Positions 32,046 to 41,735 of a DNA stretch of 52,910 bases are shown one piece after another. The position numbers and the translations under genes were made by a program. The notes under the pieces are model-generated. The model did no database searches. It was not told the origin of the DNA and was given only the letters and a program-made list of their open reading frames with translations. Each line of letters opens with the position of its first letter. Position 1 is the first letter of the stretch. The DNA is from Verrucomicrobiota bacterium. GTDB lineage: Bacteria; Verrucomicrobiota; Verrucomicrobiia; Verrucomicrobiales; DEV007. The stretch is from positions 1 to 52,910 of the forward strand of contig DAOUQC010000027.1 of NCBI GenBank assembly GCA_030625775.1. Reading direction: 5' to 3'.

Positions 32046-32801
32046 ATGCGCCAATTTTTCATTCTATTGCGAAAAGAACTGCGCTCCTTTTTTCTCTCGC
32101 CGCTGGCCTATGTCATTATCGCTCTATTCACTTTCCTGAACGGTTGGCTGTTCTCCAGCATCGTCACGGCAATGCGCCTGCGGGTGAACCAGCACAGTCT
32201 GGTTTACAACCTTTTTGATTCCGGCTGGTTCTGGATGGGTTATTTTTTCCTCTTCCCCTTGTTGACGATGCGCCTTTTTGCCGAAGAAAAAAAAATGGGC
32301 ACTCTGGAAACCCTATTCACTGCCCCGGTGCGCAGTGCCCAGGTCGTCATGGCCAAATACTTCGCCACCGCCATTCTCTATATAGTCATCATGCTGCCGA
32401 TTTTCGCTTTTTTCTTTCTCTTTCAAGATATCACCGGTGAATTAGCCGCCTTTCAATCCGGGTCATTTTACGGAGCTGCTGCCATCCTGATGCTGGTTGG
32501 ACTCTTTAACATCGCCATTGGATGTTTTGCCTCCTCCCTCACTTCCAACCAGCTCATCGCTGCAATGATCACTTTTGTCGGGGTTGTGCTGCACTACTTC
32601 CTCGGTTTCATTCATTTTTTCGGAGCCAAACTGCCCACCGAATTGCTCGATAAAGTCACCTACTTTTCCACCGTCGAGCACCGCCGCCTGTTTACTGAAG
32701 GCCTGGTCGATACCCGGCCGATTGTATATTATCTCAGCTCCGCAATCGTAATGCTCTTCCTCACCCACCAGATACTCGAGCGACGCCGCTGGAAGGCCTG
32801 A
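32046..32801 (+). CDS. gldF: ABC-2-type permease, GldF-like
   Basis: This 251-residue integral membrane protein has six hydrophobic segments, starting with a cytosolic LLRKELRSFFLSPLAYVIIA and including MGYFFLFPLLTMRLFAEEKK with the EEKKMGTLETLFTAPV coupling loop characteristic of GldF/NosY-type permeases. It would form the membrane channel with the ATPase encoded 26 bases upstream. The spacer contains a TTCTGAATTCTGACTCCTGA repeat. The substrate is unknown. Confidence 0.88.
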   Translation: MRQFFILLRKELRSFFLSPLAYVIIALFTFLNGWLFSSIVTAMRLRVNQHSLVYNLFDSGWFWMGYFFLFPLLTMRLFAEEKKMGTLETLFTAPVRSAQVVMAKYFATAILYIVIMLPIFAFFFLFQDITGELAAFQSGSFYGAAAILMLVGLFNIAIGCFASSLTSNQLIAAMITFVGVVLHYFLGFIHFFGAKLPTELLDKVTYFSTVEHRRLFTEGLVDTRPIVYYLSSAIVMLFLTHQILERRRWKA

Positions 32802-32833
32802 AGTGTCTCCAAAATAAATATCCAACTCCATTT

Positions 32834-34327
32834 ATGGCTTCATCTGAAACCCAGCCCCAGGAAAAAAATGAAACGCCGGACCAACGCCCGCTGCGCCGTT
32901 CGTTTGTTGCTGCCCGCGTGGCTTTCCAGATTTTGCTGGTGATGATCATCTACACTGAGGTAAATTACCTCAGCTTTCGACGCCACACTCAATGGGATCT
33001 CACTCAAAATCGCAAGTTCACCCTTTCGGAAACCAGCAAAAACTTCCTCGCCAGCCAGGAGGGGGAAGTGACAATCATCATGGCTTTCCTTCGTTCTTCG
33101 GATCTCTTTTCCGATGTGCAGGCCCTGCTCTCCGAGTATGAACGACATAGCAATGGACGGATCACACTGGAATTTCTTGATCTCAGTCGCGACCGTGAAC
33201 GCCTCCTGGACTTGAGCAATCAGCACGGTCTTGTTTTTAACCGCAATTCCATCGTCCTGCTCACCCCCAATCGCACCAAGGTCCTTGCCGCCGAAGACTT
33301 GATCACCCGATCCACCGACCGCGATCAGCGGGTGATGGAATTTCGCGGAGAGGAAGTCATCACCGCCTCTCTGCTTCAAGTCACCGAAAAACAGCAGAAA
33401 AAAATCTATCTGCTCATTGGACATCGCAATGCCGAAGAACTCATCCAAATCGGCCAGCAACTCGCCGGCATCGCCGCCACCCAGAATGCCCGCATTGAGT
33501 CTCTGAATCTGTCAGGCATCGAAGCCATCCCCGCAGATGCCGACGCTCTATTCATTGCAGGACCCAAAGTTGATCTTGAAAGTCGGCATATCGAGATGAT
33601 CGAGACCTACTGGAACGAACAACATGGAGGTCTGCTGATTTTCCTCGATCCCACTGCAGCGACCCCCAAACTGAATGCCTTCATCCGTGCTCATGGCATA
33701 GCACCCCAGGATGACCGGGTATTGTCCGTGGCCAAAATCCCCGGCATGGCATCAAAAAAGACCTTCGACGTTCCCATCGCCTTCATCCCCGGCACACCGA
33801 TCACTCGCAACCTGGCAGGCATCAATCTCCAGCTCAAAGGCCAGACCCAATCACTGAAAGTATTTAGCGACAATGAATTACTCGAAGTAAAAAAAATCCG
33901 CCCCTTGCCGTTGATGGTCGCGGGTTCACGGTTCTGGGGCGAAACTGAATATCAGGAGGAAGAGGCTGTCTACAATGAAATCCAGGACAACCCGCCCCCT
34001 GTCTATACCGCGGCCTCGGTTGAAAAAGGAGCGGCAGATGATCCGAACATGAAAATCAGCAGTTCCCGCATGGTGATTGTCAGTAACCCCAATTTGATCG
34101 ATCCCACAGGCAATACCTCCAAGACCAATGCCGACTTCACTATGGCTTCCTTGAACTGGATGGTGGACCGCTCGGAATTGATTGGCATCTCACCCCGGAA
34201 ACTCACCACCTACACTCTCGATATCAAGCCTGGTGATCTCAGTCTTTTGCAAACCTTGTCAATTTTCATCCTGCCCGGCATCGCCTTGATATTTGCCGGC
34301 GGAATCAGGATGATGCGTCGCCACTAG
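32834..34327 (+). CDS. gldG: GldG-like ABC-associated membrane protein
   Basis: The 497-residue protein has an N-terminal transmembrane segment near residues 30-50 and then NYLSFRRHTQWDLTQNRKFTLSETS, the standard opening of GldG-type auxiliary proteins (PF09822). A large extracytoplasmic domain follows, including KKIYLLIGHRNAEEL and GGLLIFLDPTAATP, and the chain ends with a C-terminal transmembrane helix (SIFILPGIALIFAGGIRMM). It should associate with the ABC permease and ATPase just upstream. It resembles the intraflagellar-transport IFT52-like domain found in the family; function is not established. Confidence 0.85.
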   Translation: MASSETQPQEKNETPDQRPLRRSFVAARVAFQILLVMIIYTEVNYLSFRRHTQWDLTQNRKFTLSETSKNFLASQEGEVTIIMAFLRSSDLFSDVQALLSEYERHSNGRITLEFLDLSRDRERLLDLSNQHGLVFNRNSIVLLTPNRTKVLAAEDLITRSTDRDQRVMEFRGEEVITASLLQVTEKQQKKIYLLIGHRNAEELIQIGQQLAGIAATQNARIESLNLSGIEAIPADADALFIAGPKVDLESRHIEMIETYWNEQHGGLLIFLDPTAATPKLNAFIRAHGIAPQDDRVLSVAKIPGMASKKTFDVPIAFIPGTPITRNLAGINLQLKGQTQSLKVFSDNELLEVKKIRPLPLMVAGSRFWGETEYQEEEAVYNEIQDNPPPVYTAASVEKGAADDPNMKISSSRMVIVSNPNLIDPTGNTSKTNADFTMASLNWMVDRSELIGISPRKLTTYTLDIKPGDLSLLQTLSIFILPGIALIFAGGIRMMRRH

Positions 34328-34351
34328 AATCCCAGCAAACTCTATTAGAAC

Positions 34352-36325
34352 ATGAGATCTATCACCACATTGATTCTTTTTGCCATCGCCAGCGGGCTTG
34401 GCATCTGGATCTATCTGGATGGAGCCGCCCAAACCCGCAACCCGGACAATCAGGAAAGCAAAGTTCTGACTCGCTTCCAGGTAGAAAACATCAAAAAAAT
34501 TCACATCAATTCAGATGGTATTGAAACAGTGATCAGCAAACACGATGATCTCTGGTTTTTTGAAAAACCCGTCGCTGATCGTGCGGATCAAGCCACCACA
34601 ACCGCTGTTCTTGACTTGCTCACTCACCTCACCATCCGCGACAGGATTTCTTCGGAAGAGATCAAAAAAATCAACGAACTCTCGGATGAAAAACTCGGTT
34701 TCAGCGAAGAAGACTTGATCCAGGTAACTCTTATTCCTGATACCCCGTCTGAAAAATCAGGCTCTTCACAAAAAGTATTTTTGATGTTTGGCAAGCCTGC
34801 TCCAATGACAAACACCATCTATGCCCGCATCAAAGGTGAAAACAAAAAAAACGGGGACGTCTATATTGTCGATGGCAATCCAAGAAAATATTTTGAAGAC
34901 CCCGCCGCTGCTTTACGTGACCAGACTCTGCTCTTTGCTCCTGTGAACAGCCTGACCGGTCTTTCCATTAGAACAGCAGACAATACGATCAAACTGGAAC
35001 GAAAAACAAGCCAATCCGGTACCGAGTGGTCAATGATCCACCCTCTCCCCGCCAGAGCAAATGCAGAACTCATCGAAATGATCATTGCTCAACTTTCCTC
35101 TCTGCAAGTGGAAAGCCTGCTCGACTCCAGCGGCACTTCCGCAGCCAGTCCCAATCCAGTTCCTGAAGATGGCGTCGTATTCGAACTCCAACTCGCAGGC
35201 ATGGCAAAACCGATTTCTGTTTTCCTCTCGCCCGCCAAACCTGCAGCATCGGCCAGAGCTGACAAAAACGCCCCTCCACTTCTCGAAGCACGGGTATCCG
35301 ACCGCCCTGCCGCTTTCCTTGTTCGTTCCTCCTTGCTGCAACAAGTGCCACCAACAGCCAATGCCTTCCGTGATCCCTACCTCGCCCGTATCCCTATCCA
35401 ACTTCTGCACAGCATCATCATCCAAACGCGGGATAACCCCAACGTCATCCTTACTGCCATGCCTCCCTCCGAGGGGCAGATTAAATGGAGGTCTGATCGT
35501 AATGGCAAGAGAGAAGCCGCTAACCTCACTAAAATTGTCAGTTTGGTGAATGCTGTGAACAAAGAAAAAATTCTCGGTTTTGTGCCTGACTCAAAAGCAG
35601 ATCCCGGCAGCTACGGCCTCGATCATCCTTTCACTGCCATCACCTTCAATATCTTCCAGGTGGATACTGCGAGCCCGGACACCAATGCATCAGTGGATGA
35701 AACCCGGGAACCTGAAATGATTCAAAAGACCCTCAAACTGGGGCACAGCAAAGACGATGCCAATCAGCTGTTTGCCAGCTTTGTCGGCGAACCCTACATT
35801 TACCAGATTTCCCCGGCATTCCAAAACCGTGTATCACCTCACCCATTAAAATGGAAAGCCCCTAAAGTGCTCAGTTTTTCCCTACTCAGTCTGAGCCAAA
35901 TTGACCGCAGCTATAAAGACCGGCCCCTGCTGCAACTCAGCTACGACTACACCCAGGATCTCTGGTCTGGAAAGCAGGGAAATGTTGAGATCACAAAGAA
36001 CATCGATGGGCGGGTAGCCCACAAACTGGCATCGACCCTGGGCTCACTCACTGCGCAGGATTGGATCACTACCAGCCAACTTGCCTACCAAGCTCTGAAC
36101 CAACCCACTCTGACGCTGAAAATTGAAGTGGAAGAGATTGATCGTGCCCTGCAGCAGGCAAAAAAAGTAATTCACACTCTCAAATTTGCCCCCACTGCCA
36201 CCACCGGCTTCTACTATGGCAGCCTCGACAGCTCACCCGATGTCTTCATTGTTGATCGCTCCACCTTTCGTGACATGGTTCAAAGCGTCACCACAAACCC
36301 GACAGCCCTGCGCCCGGGACAGTAG
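34352..36325 (+). CDS. DUF4340 domain protein of the Gld-type operon
   Basis: This 657-residue protein has one N-terminal membrane segment (ITTLILFAIASGLGIWIYL) and a large periplasmic region of repeated DUF4340 modules: VENIKKIHINSDGIETVISK, DLWFFEKPVADRADQATTTA and later YDYTQDLWSGKQGNVEITKN. DUF4340 proteins almost always follow GldG-like genes, as here 24 bases away, and are thought to be part of the same envelope complex. The enzymatic role is unknown. It ends the operon, convergent with menG/ubiE. Confidence 0.85.
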   Translation: MRSITTLILFAIASGLGIWIYLDGAAQTRNPDNQESKVLTRFQVENIKKIHINSDGIETVISKHDDLWFFEKPVADRADQATTTAVLDLLTHLTIRDRISSEEIKKINELSDEKLGFSEEDLIQVTLIPDTPSEKSGSSQKVFLMFGKPAPMTNTIYARIKGENKKNGDVYIVDGNPRKYFEDPAAALRDQTLLFAPVNSLTGLSIRTADNTIKLERKTSQSGTEWSMIHPLPARANAELIEMIIAQLSSLQVESLLDSSGTSAASPNPVPEDGVVFELQLAGMAKPISVFLSPAKPAASARADKNAPPLLEARVSDRPAAFLVRSSLLQQVPPTANAFRDPYLARIPIQLLHSIIIQTRDNPNVILTAMPPSEGQIKWRSDRNGKREAANLTKIVSLVNAVNKEKILGFVPDSKADPGSYGLDHPFTAITFNIFQVDTASPDTNASVDETREPEMIQKTLKLGHSKDDANQLFASFVGEPYIYQISPAFQNRVSPHPLKWKAPKVLSFSLLSLSQIDRSYKDRPLLQLSYDYTQDLWSGKQGNVEITKNIDGRVAHKLASTLGSLTAQDWITTSQLAYQALNQPTLTLKIEVEEIDRALQQAKKVIHTLKFAPTATTGFYYGSLDSSPDVFIVDRSTFRDMVQSVTTNPTALRPGQ

Positions 36326-36375
36326 AGCAGGGAAAGCTTGAACTTTCAGGGGCATAGGGGGGTAAACTGCAGGAT

Positions 36376-37056
36376 TCATCCTTCCTTCCGCCCGACATAA
36401 ATCGATGAGATCCCTCCCCACAACGGGATACTCTCAGCCTCGGCAAAGCCGTTTGCCTTCATCAACGAACACATCTCTTCTCCCGACGGGAATCGCTCAA
36501 TCGAGTCAGACAAATAATCATAAGCCTCCCGGTTTCCAGTCAACCAGCCCCCCAGCATAGGTAGAATACGGTGTAAATAAAAACGATAGGGAGCTCTCAA
36601 TATTCCCTGAGGTAACGAAAAATCCAGTACCAGCAAATACCCTCCCGGTTTCAGAACCCTGCTCAATTCACGCAAGGCACCATCCCAACTTGCCATATTC
36701 CTAAGTCCGTATCCGACTGTAAGAGCATCAAAAGAACTCTCTTCAAACGGCAACTGCATCCCATCGGCAACCAGCAACATCGGTAGCCCCCGACGCCGTG
36801 CCTGCTCAAGCATCGGGGCACAGAAATCAGCGGCAATTACCTCCGCCTGTGGTATTTTTTTTATTATTTCTGCAGCCAGGTCTCCGCTGCCACAGGCAAT
36901 GTCCAGAATCCGCCCGGCACCAAAGCCCTTCACCATGGATGCCACCCGTCTGCGCCACAATATATCCACGCCCAAACTTAAAACGTGATTCGTCAGCACG
37001 TAGCGCCCGGCAATCGAGCTGAATGCTTTTCTGACAAAAACCGGATCCTGAGACAT
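36376..37056 (-). CDS. ubiE: demethylmenaquinone/ubiquinone C-methyltransferase (MenG/UbiE)
   Basis: The protein (about 226 residues) shows the UbiE/MenG layout: VRKAFSSIAGRYVLTNHVLS, DILWRRRVASMV, the SAM-binding motif DIACGSGDLAAEII, LPFEESSFDALTVGYGLRN, and LSRVLKPGGYLLVLDFSLP. It methylates the ring of demethylmenaquinone (and in some bacteria the ubiquinone precursor) in respiratory quinone synthesis. The ATG at 37056 is preferred to a GTG six bases upstream. Other quinone genes are absent from the window, so the exact quinone is not known. Confidence 0.9.
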   Translation of the reverse strand: MSQDPVFVRKAFSSIAGRYVLTNHVLSLGVDILWRRRVASMVKGFGAGRILDIACGSGDLAAEIIKKIPQAEVIAADFCAPMLEQARRRGLPMLLVADGMQLPFEESSFDALTVGYGLRNMASWDGALRELSRVLKPGGYLLVLDFSLPQGILRAPYRFYLHRILPMLGGWLTGNREAYDYLSDSIERFPSGEEMCSLMKANGFAEAESIPLWGGISSIYVGRKEG

Positions 37057-37114
37057 TTGCACTTAGTCTGATCGGATGGTGAAATACATCAAAAAACGAT
37101 GTAAAAAAAAGAAG

Positions 37115-37196
37115 TGCTCACGAGAGGACTCGAACCTCCACGGGTCTCCCCACATGAACCTGAATCATGCGCGTCTACCAGTTCCGCCACGTGAGC
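37115..37196 (-). tRNA. tRNA-Leu, anticodon CAG
   Basis: On the minus strand the sequence folds into a full cloverleaf: acceptor GCTCACG/CGTGAGC, D-arm GCGGAACTGGTAGACGC, anticodon stem CATGA/TCATG around TTCAGGT (anticodon CAG, reading CUG), a class II variable arm (TGGGGAGACCCG), and T-arm with TTCGAGT. The long variable arm and D-loop are typical of tRNA-Leu. The discriminator base is A; CCA is not encoded. It stands alone between menG and the beta-propeller gene. Confidence 0.93.
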
Positions 37197-37348
37197 AGTT
37201 AATTGAAACAGCGAACCGCTTCAAACGGGGCCGCACCTAATCATGTAAACTCCAATCCCACAACCAGAATTATGCAGATCACTGACATTTATGAATAAAA
37301 TCGAATACTCTCCGCCACCAGCCACCGAAAGTTTGTGTGTCGAGGCAT

Positions 37349-38479
37349 TCACCGCCCAACCGTGCCGGATGCCAGTGCTTTGATCTTGAATATCCAGAAG
37401 GGTGGCTGGGTCCGGTCCTTGCCCCCGTTGAAAATAGCTGTGCGATTCAATTGGCTGGTAAAAAAGTGCAATTTTCCATCTGTTCCAAAACACAGGCCAT
37501 CCGGCCACAGAATGCGTGAATCCGTGATCAAATTATGCAGGCGCTGGTCTGCCACCGAGATATAGGTGATCGCATGCCGCTGAATATCCGCAAAATAAAT
37601 ATTCCCTTTTGAGTCTATCGACATGCTGCAGGCAATCGGCTTCTGGCCGCTCACCCTCTTAATCCTGCCGGCAAGCTCAGCTTCGAGCAAATCCGGGTTC
37701 CTCAAGTCCTTGGTCGGGATCTGGTAGAGAATCCGACTGTTCATCGGCCCGAAAAATAACCACTTGCCCTTTTTATCCACCGTGATCGGATTGACGCCGC
37801 TCAGCGGTTTCACCTGCCTGCCATCCGGTCGTTTCACCACCACCGGTTTGCCGTCCATCTGTAGGCCTATTTTTTCAGCACGAACTGCGTAATCCCCATG
37901 CAGAACACGACGTGACAAGCCGGTTACCAGATCCACCACAAGCAAAGCGGCATCATCACCCGCAGCCGGATCCGCCAGATAAATAAAAGGTTCTTCCGGA
38001 TCGAGCGCCAGATCATCCAGAAACGAGGTCTCCACCAAAGCCGCCTCGGTAATCGGAATCACTCGGTGCAGCCTCTTCTTCTTGGTATTCCAAGCGATCA
38101 ATTTTGGCTGTTTTTCGCTGCGCCGCCCATTGTCGAGCATCCAGACGATGCCCTCTTTGTCACATTCGATTCCCAACACAGAATCAAATACCAAGGGAGC
38201 ATTCCCTTCACCTGTGTTCATCGCCCGATTAGGAAAGGGCTCCCATATCCCATCCTTACTCATCCGCATCACCTTCATCTCCGGATTAAAAAACTGATGG
38301 CAACTGATGATATAAGATCCATTCGGCGTGATCGTCATTCCACCGGGACCACAGAGTGCCTGTGCCGACTCTTCAAGCCCTGTAATTTTTTTTCCAAAGG
38401 GGAAAGCCTCTGCTGTTACCGGAAACAACAGGGTAAACAGAATCCCGAAAATAATTATGTGCCGTTCCATTGAGATCAT
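37349..38479 (-). CDS. exported major royal jelly/dopachrome-tautomerase-like beta-propeller protein
   Basis: This protein of 376 residues has a signal peptide (MERHIIIFGILFTLLFPVTA) and a six-bladed propeller sequence pattern: GPGGMTITPNGSYIISCH, SFLDDLALDPEEPFIYLADP, GVNPITVDKKGKWLFFGPMN and SMSIDSKGNIYFADIQ. These match the MRJP/yellow family, named for insect proteins; bacterial members are of unknown function and resemble SMP-30/gluconolactonase folds. The ATG at 38479 overlaps the ptsI stop (TGATG) and directly precedes the signal peptide, so it is preferred to a longer frame beginning inside ptsI. Coupling to ptsI suggests co-expression, although the functional link is obscure. Confidence 0.8.
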   Translation of the reverse strand: MISMERHIIIFGILFTLLFPVTAEAFPFGKKITGLEESAQALCGPGGMTITPNGSYIISCHQFFNPEMKVMRMSKDGIWEPFPNRAMNTGEGNAPLVFDSVLGIECDKEGIVWMLDNGRRSEKQPKLIAWNTKKKRLHRVIPITEAALVETSFLDDLALDPEEPFIYLADPAAGDDAALLVVDLVTGLSRRVLHGDYAVRAEKIGLQMDGKPVVVKRPDGRQVKPLSGVNPITVDKKGKWLFFGPMNSRILYQIPTKDLRNPDLLEAELAGRIKRVSGQKPIACSMSIDSKGNIYFADIQRHAITYISVADQRLHNLITDSRILWPDGLCFGTDGKLHFFTSQLNRTAIFNGGKDRTQPPFWIFKIKALASGTVGR

Positions 38480-40257
38480 CAGGTTATTAACTCCGGGTAT
38501 TTCTCCATCACCAAAGTACGGCAACACTCTTCTATTTCCACAGCCGAGGACAAACCACTGATTTCTTTTACCAGGTTCTGGCACTCTGATACTTTCAGCC
38601 GGGAAATCGCCCTTCTCACACTCAGCAATTGGGATGCCCCTACACTCAATTCATCAACTCCAAAGCCCACCATCAACGGGGTCATCAAAAGGTCACCCGC
38701 CATTTCTCCGCAAATTCCCGCCCAAATCCCGTTACGATGAGCGGCCTCCACCACTTGTTTGATCAATTTCAGTACGGCGGGATTTGCCGAGCGGAATAAA
38801 TCGGATACCCGGTCATTAACCCGGTCCACTGCCAGAGTATACTGCACCAGGTCATTTGTTCCAATACTGAAAAAATCCACTTCCCTGGCCAGTTCGTCAG
38901 CCATCAAAGCGGCACTGGGAATCTCGATCATGGCTCCCACTTCAATATTATCATCAAAAGGTTCCCCCGCTTTTCTGAGATTCAGCTTCTCTTCCTCCAA
39001 TGCCGCAATCGCTTCCCGCAACTCTTCCACACAACAAATAAACGGGAACATCACCCCTACCTTGCCACGCGCACTGGCACGCAATATCGACCTCAACTGG
39101 GGGCGGAAAATATCCGGCTCCTGCAAACACACACGAATCCCCCTCCATCCGAGGAAGGGATTCGGCTCGGGCTCGGCCAACAAACCAGGCATCAGTTTGT
39201 CTCCCCCCAAGTCGACCGTTCGAATGATCACCGCATTGGGGGCCACGGCGACAGCGACATCCACATACTGACGTGTCTGCGCATTTTCACTCCTCAAGGA
39301 CTCTTCATTCGCATAAAAAAACTCGGTGCGAAACAGTCCCACCCCTTCGGCTCCCTGCTTCTGAACCTGACTGATTTCATGGGCAAACTCAATATTCGCC
39401 GACAGGGTGATCTGATGCCCGTCGGCCGTTTCCGTTTCGAGATCCCGCAATTCCTGCAAGTCATCCAACAGAATCGCTTTCTCTGCTTTCAGGATTTCGT
39501 ATTCCTCCAGAGTCTCTTGATTCGGACGAACAATCAGCAAACCGTTGTAACCATCGAGTAATATCTCATCACCAGTTTCAACATCAGAGCGCAAAGCATG
39601 AATACCCACGACCGCCGGAATGTTCAATGAGCGCGCCATGATGGCAGTGTGCGATACCATACTACCAACCTCCGTAGCAAATCCCAGCACATGATTCCGA
39701 TCAATCGAAGCGGTATCCGATGGTGTCAGATCATGTGCCACCAGAATGAATTCTTCCCCCAGCCCCTCGAAAACCATTTCCTCATCTGCATACTCTCCCG
39801 GCCCAAGGTTACGCAACACCCGCCTGGCCACATCCTCGATATCAATCGCCCGCTCCCGCAGGTAAGGATCCTCTATCCGGCGCAGGGACTCCAGATAGCG
39901 CTCGATCACCTCGTAGTAGATGCGATCCACATTGCGACACTCCGATTCGAGCAGCTTGGTCACTTCCTCCAGAACAGTGGAGTCCTCCAACAACAGCAAA
40001 TGGGCATCAAAAATACTCGCGTTTTCCGAACCCGCAGCCTCTTCGATTTTCTGCCTCATTTCAACGATCTGCCCGCGGGTCTGCAACAAAGCCTGCTTCA
40101 GGCGCCGTTTTTCAGGTTCAACCTCATTCTCGGAAATTCGCCTCGATTCCGGTTCGTCCATCAACACCCCCTTCAGGTGCACTTGGCCACGAACAATACC
40201 CGGAGATACAGCCGTCCCTGCAAAGCGGCGTTCTCCTCGTGAATCGTTTTCAGGCAT
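38479..40257 (-). CDS. ptsI: phosphoenolpyruvate-protein phosphotransferase (Enzyme I)
   Basis: The 592-residue protein has the EI domain order: HPr-binding and phosphohistidine domain with GSMVSHTAIMARSLNIPAVVG (His203), then the PEP-binding barrel with EGVGLFRTEF, GGDKLMPG, FLGWRGIR, FFSIGTNDLVQY and the active-site Cys in WAGICGEMAGD. It takes phosphate from PEP and passes it to HPr. It follows the HPr gene on the same strand by 90 bases. No EII sugar permease or EIIA gene is in the window, so the phosphorelay may be regulatory or serve distant EIIs. Confidence 0.95.
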   Translation of the reverse strand: MPENDSRGERRFAGTAVSPGIVRGQVHLKGVLMDEPESRRISENEVEPEKRRLKQALLQTRGQIVEMRQKIEEAAGSENASIFDAHLLLLEDSTVLEEVTKLLESECRNVDRIYYEVIERYLESLRRIEDPYLRERAIDIEDVARRVLRNLGPGEYADEEMVFEGLGEEFILVAHDLTPSDTASIDRNHVLGFATEVGSMVSHTAIMARSLNIPAVVGIHALRSDVETGDEILLDGYNGLLIVRPNQETLEEYEILKAEKAILLDDLQELRDLETETADGHQITLSANIEFAHEISQVQKQGAEGVGLFRTEFFYANEESLRSENAQTRQYVDVAVAVAPNAVIIRTVDLGGDKLMPGLLAEPEPNPFLGWRGIRVCLQEPDIFRPQLRSILRASARGKVGVMFPFICCVEELREAIAALEEEKLNLRKAGEPFDDNIEVGAMIEIPSAALMADELAREVDFFSIGTNDLVQYTLAVDRVNDRVSDLFRSANPAVLKLIKQVVEAAHRNGIWAGICGEMAGDLLMTPLMVGFGVDELSVGASQLLSVRRAISRLKVSECQNLVKEISGLSSAVEIEECCRTLVMEKYPELIT

Positions 40258-40347
40258 AACGGATCATTTTCCCCATTTACAGCCTGCCCTCCAAGCAAAT
40301 TCGATCCTTTTCAGTGAAAAAGCAGCCATGGAAAAGCCGAACACAAG

Positions 40348-40617
40348 CTATGCGTCTTTAGTGAATCCGCTTTCGATCAAAGCCCCAAGACTCTCCAAAG
40401 CTTTTTTTTCATCCGCACCGTCTGTAGAGATATCAATTTTGGCGCCCTCTTCCGCTGCGAGAATCATCAATCCCATGATACTTTTCCCGTTCACCTGCTC
40501 ACCGTCCTTGGTGACCCAGACCTCACACTGGAAGCGATTGGAGATTTTGACAAACATTGCTGCGGGACGCGCATGCAGTCCTTGGCGATTGCTTATGGTG
40601 AATTGTTTTTCCAACAT
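40348..40617 (-). CDS. ptsH: phosphocarrier protein HPr
   Basis: This 89-residue protein is a normal HPr: the EI phosphorylation site is His16 in NRQGLHARPAAMFV, and the regulatory serine is Ser46 in QVNGKSIMGLMIL. The presence of the serine site agrees with an HPr kinase gene next upstream, so HPr can be modified both by EI/PEP and by ATP. The C-terminus (ALESLGALIESGFTKDA) is conventional. It sits between hprK and ptsI. Confidence 0.95.
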   Translation of the reverse strand: MLEKQFTISNRQGLHARPAAMFVKISNRFQCEVWVTKDGEQVNGKSIMGLMILAAEEGAKIDISTDGADEKKALESLGALIESGFTKDA

Positions 40618-40668
40618 CGTCAGTCAATTATCGAGGGGTAAGCTAGGTTCCCGATAGGGAAATCGGGT

Positions 40669-41646
40669 TCACATCACTGATTTTCGCCTTTCACGCATCA
40701 TTTTCAACAATTTCTTGTTAAATTCGACTGCAGAATCATGTCCCAGGGCTTTCAATTTCTGATCCAAAGCCGCTACTTCAACCAATTGGGCAATATCCCG
40801 GCCGGGTGCTACCGGCAATTCCACATGTGGAACTTTCAAGCCCAGCAAGTTGTAATAGCCACGATCCAGCCCTATTCGATCCACTTCGTTCATCATATCA
40901 GCCGGCCGTAGCGTGATCACCAAATCCAGCCGTTTTTCCGTGCGGATCGTGCCCACACCAAAAAGAGCCGGCACATTAATGATCCCCAAACCCCTCACTT
41001 CCATGTGGTTCTGCCCCAGTTCAGGAGCTTCTCCAATGATTTCTCGTCCCTCAAAATTACGAAAACGCACCAGATCATCTGAAACCAGACTGGCTCCTCG
41101 GCGCAAGAGCGACAGCACCGTCTCACTTTTCCCCGTGCCACTGTCTCCCCGGATCAATATACCGATTCCCATCACATCCACCATCGAACCGTGCTGAGTG
41201 GCACGAGCTGCAAACTCCCATTCGAGACGCACCGTAGCCGCATTGATAAATTTCATCGTCACCATCGTGGTCTGAAATACAGCCACCTTGGCTTTGTTGG
41301 CTATCTCCACCGAAGCCGCACTGATCGTATCACCGCGGCTGACAATAATGCACGGGATCTGGCGTTTGCAGAGATCAGAAAAGCGATCTCGTTTATCCAC
41401 CGCATCCAAATGCTTGAGATAGGAGCGCTCTGCCTTTCCTATGACCTGAATTCTGTGATGGGCAAAATAGCTATAATAACCTGCCAAAGCCAGGCCCGGG
41501 CGATTGACCGTAGGCTCCATGATTTTACGGTCAAAACCACTGCGGGTCCCTATCAGCTTCATGCGAAGCTCCTCTCCATGCCTCTCAAAAAAATCGGCAA
41601 CCTTTACACTCTTAATGACTGTAGAATTATTCTTGGGCTTACTCAA
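40669..41646 (-). CDS. hprK: HPr kinase/phosphorylase
   Basis: The protein shows the HprK family domains: an N-terminal half ending in SRGDTISAASVEIANKAKV, then the kinase core with ATQHGSMVDVMGIGILI, Walker A GDSGTGKSE, RGASLVSDDLVRF, the signature MEVRGLGIINV, and LGLKVPHVELPVAPGRD near the C-terminus. It phosphorylates HPr at Ser46 and reverses this with phosphate, linking energy state to carbon control. The start is uncertain: no ATG precedes the domain, and TTG at 41646 (giving about 325 residues, near the family norm) is preferred to TTG at 41715. It follows hpf closely. Confidence 0.93.
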   Translation of the reverse strand: MSKPKNNSTVIKSVKVADFFERHGEELRMKLIGTRSGFDRKIMEPTVNRPGLALAGYYSYFAHHRIQVIGKAERSYLKHLDAVDKRDRFSDLCKRQIPCIIVSRGDTISAASVEIANKAKVAVFQTTMVTMKFINAATVRLEWEFAARATQHGSMVDVMGIGILIRGDSGTGKSETVLSLLRRGASLVSDDLVRFRNFEGREIIGEAPELGQNHMEVRGLGIINVPALFGVGTIRTEKRLDLVITLRPADMMNEVDRIGLDRGYYNLLGLKVPHVELPVAPGRDIAQLVEVAALDQKLKALGHDSAVEFNKKLLKMMRERRKSVM

Positions 41647-41735
41647 AACTCTAAGGAAGGGTTGAAAGCGTTGATGATACCTTCCGGCATCACCAACGGT
41701 CGGGACAAAAGACAAGGACTTACAAACTCCCTGAA

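Noticed and set aside
37078-37105. Terminator after tRNA-Leu (ACATC...GATGT with T-runs)
   Set aside because: A five-base AT-rich stem is too weak to support as a feature.
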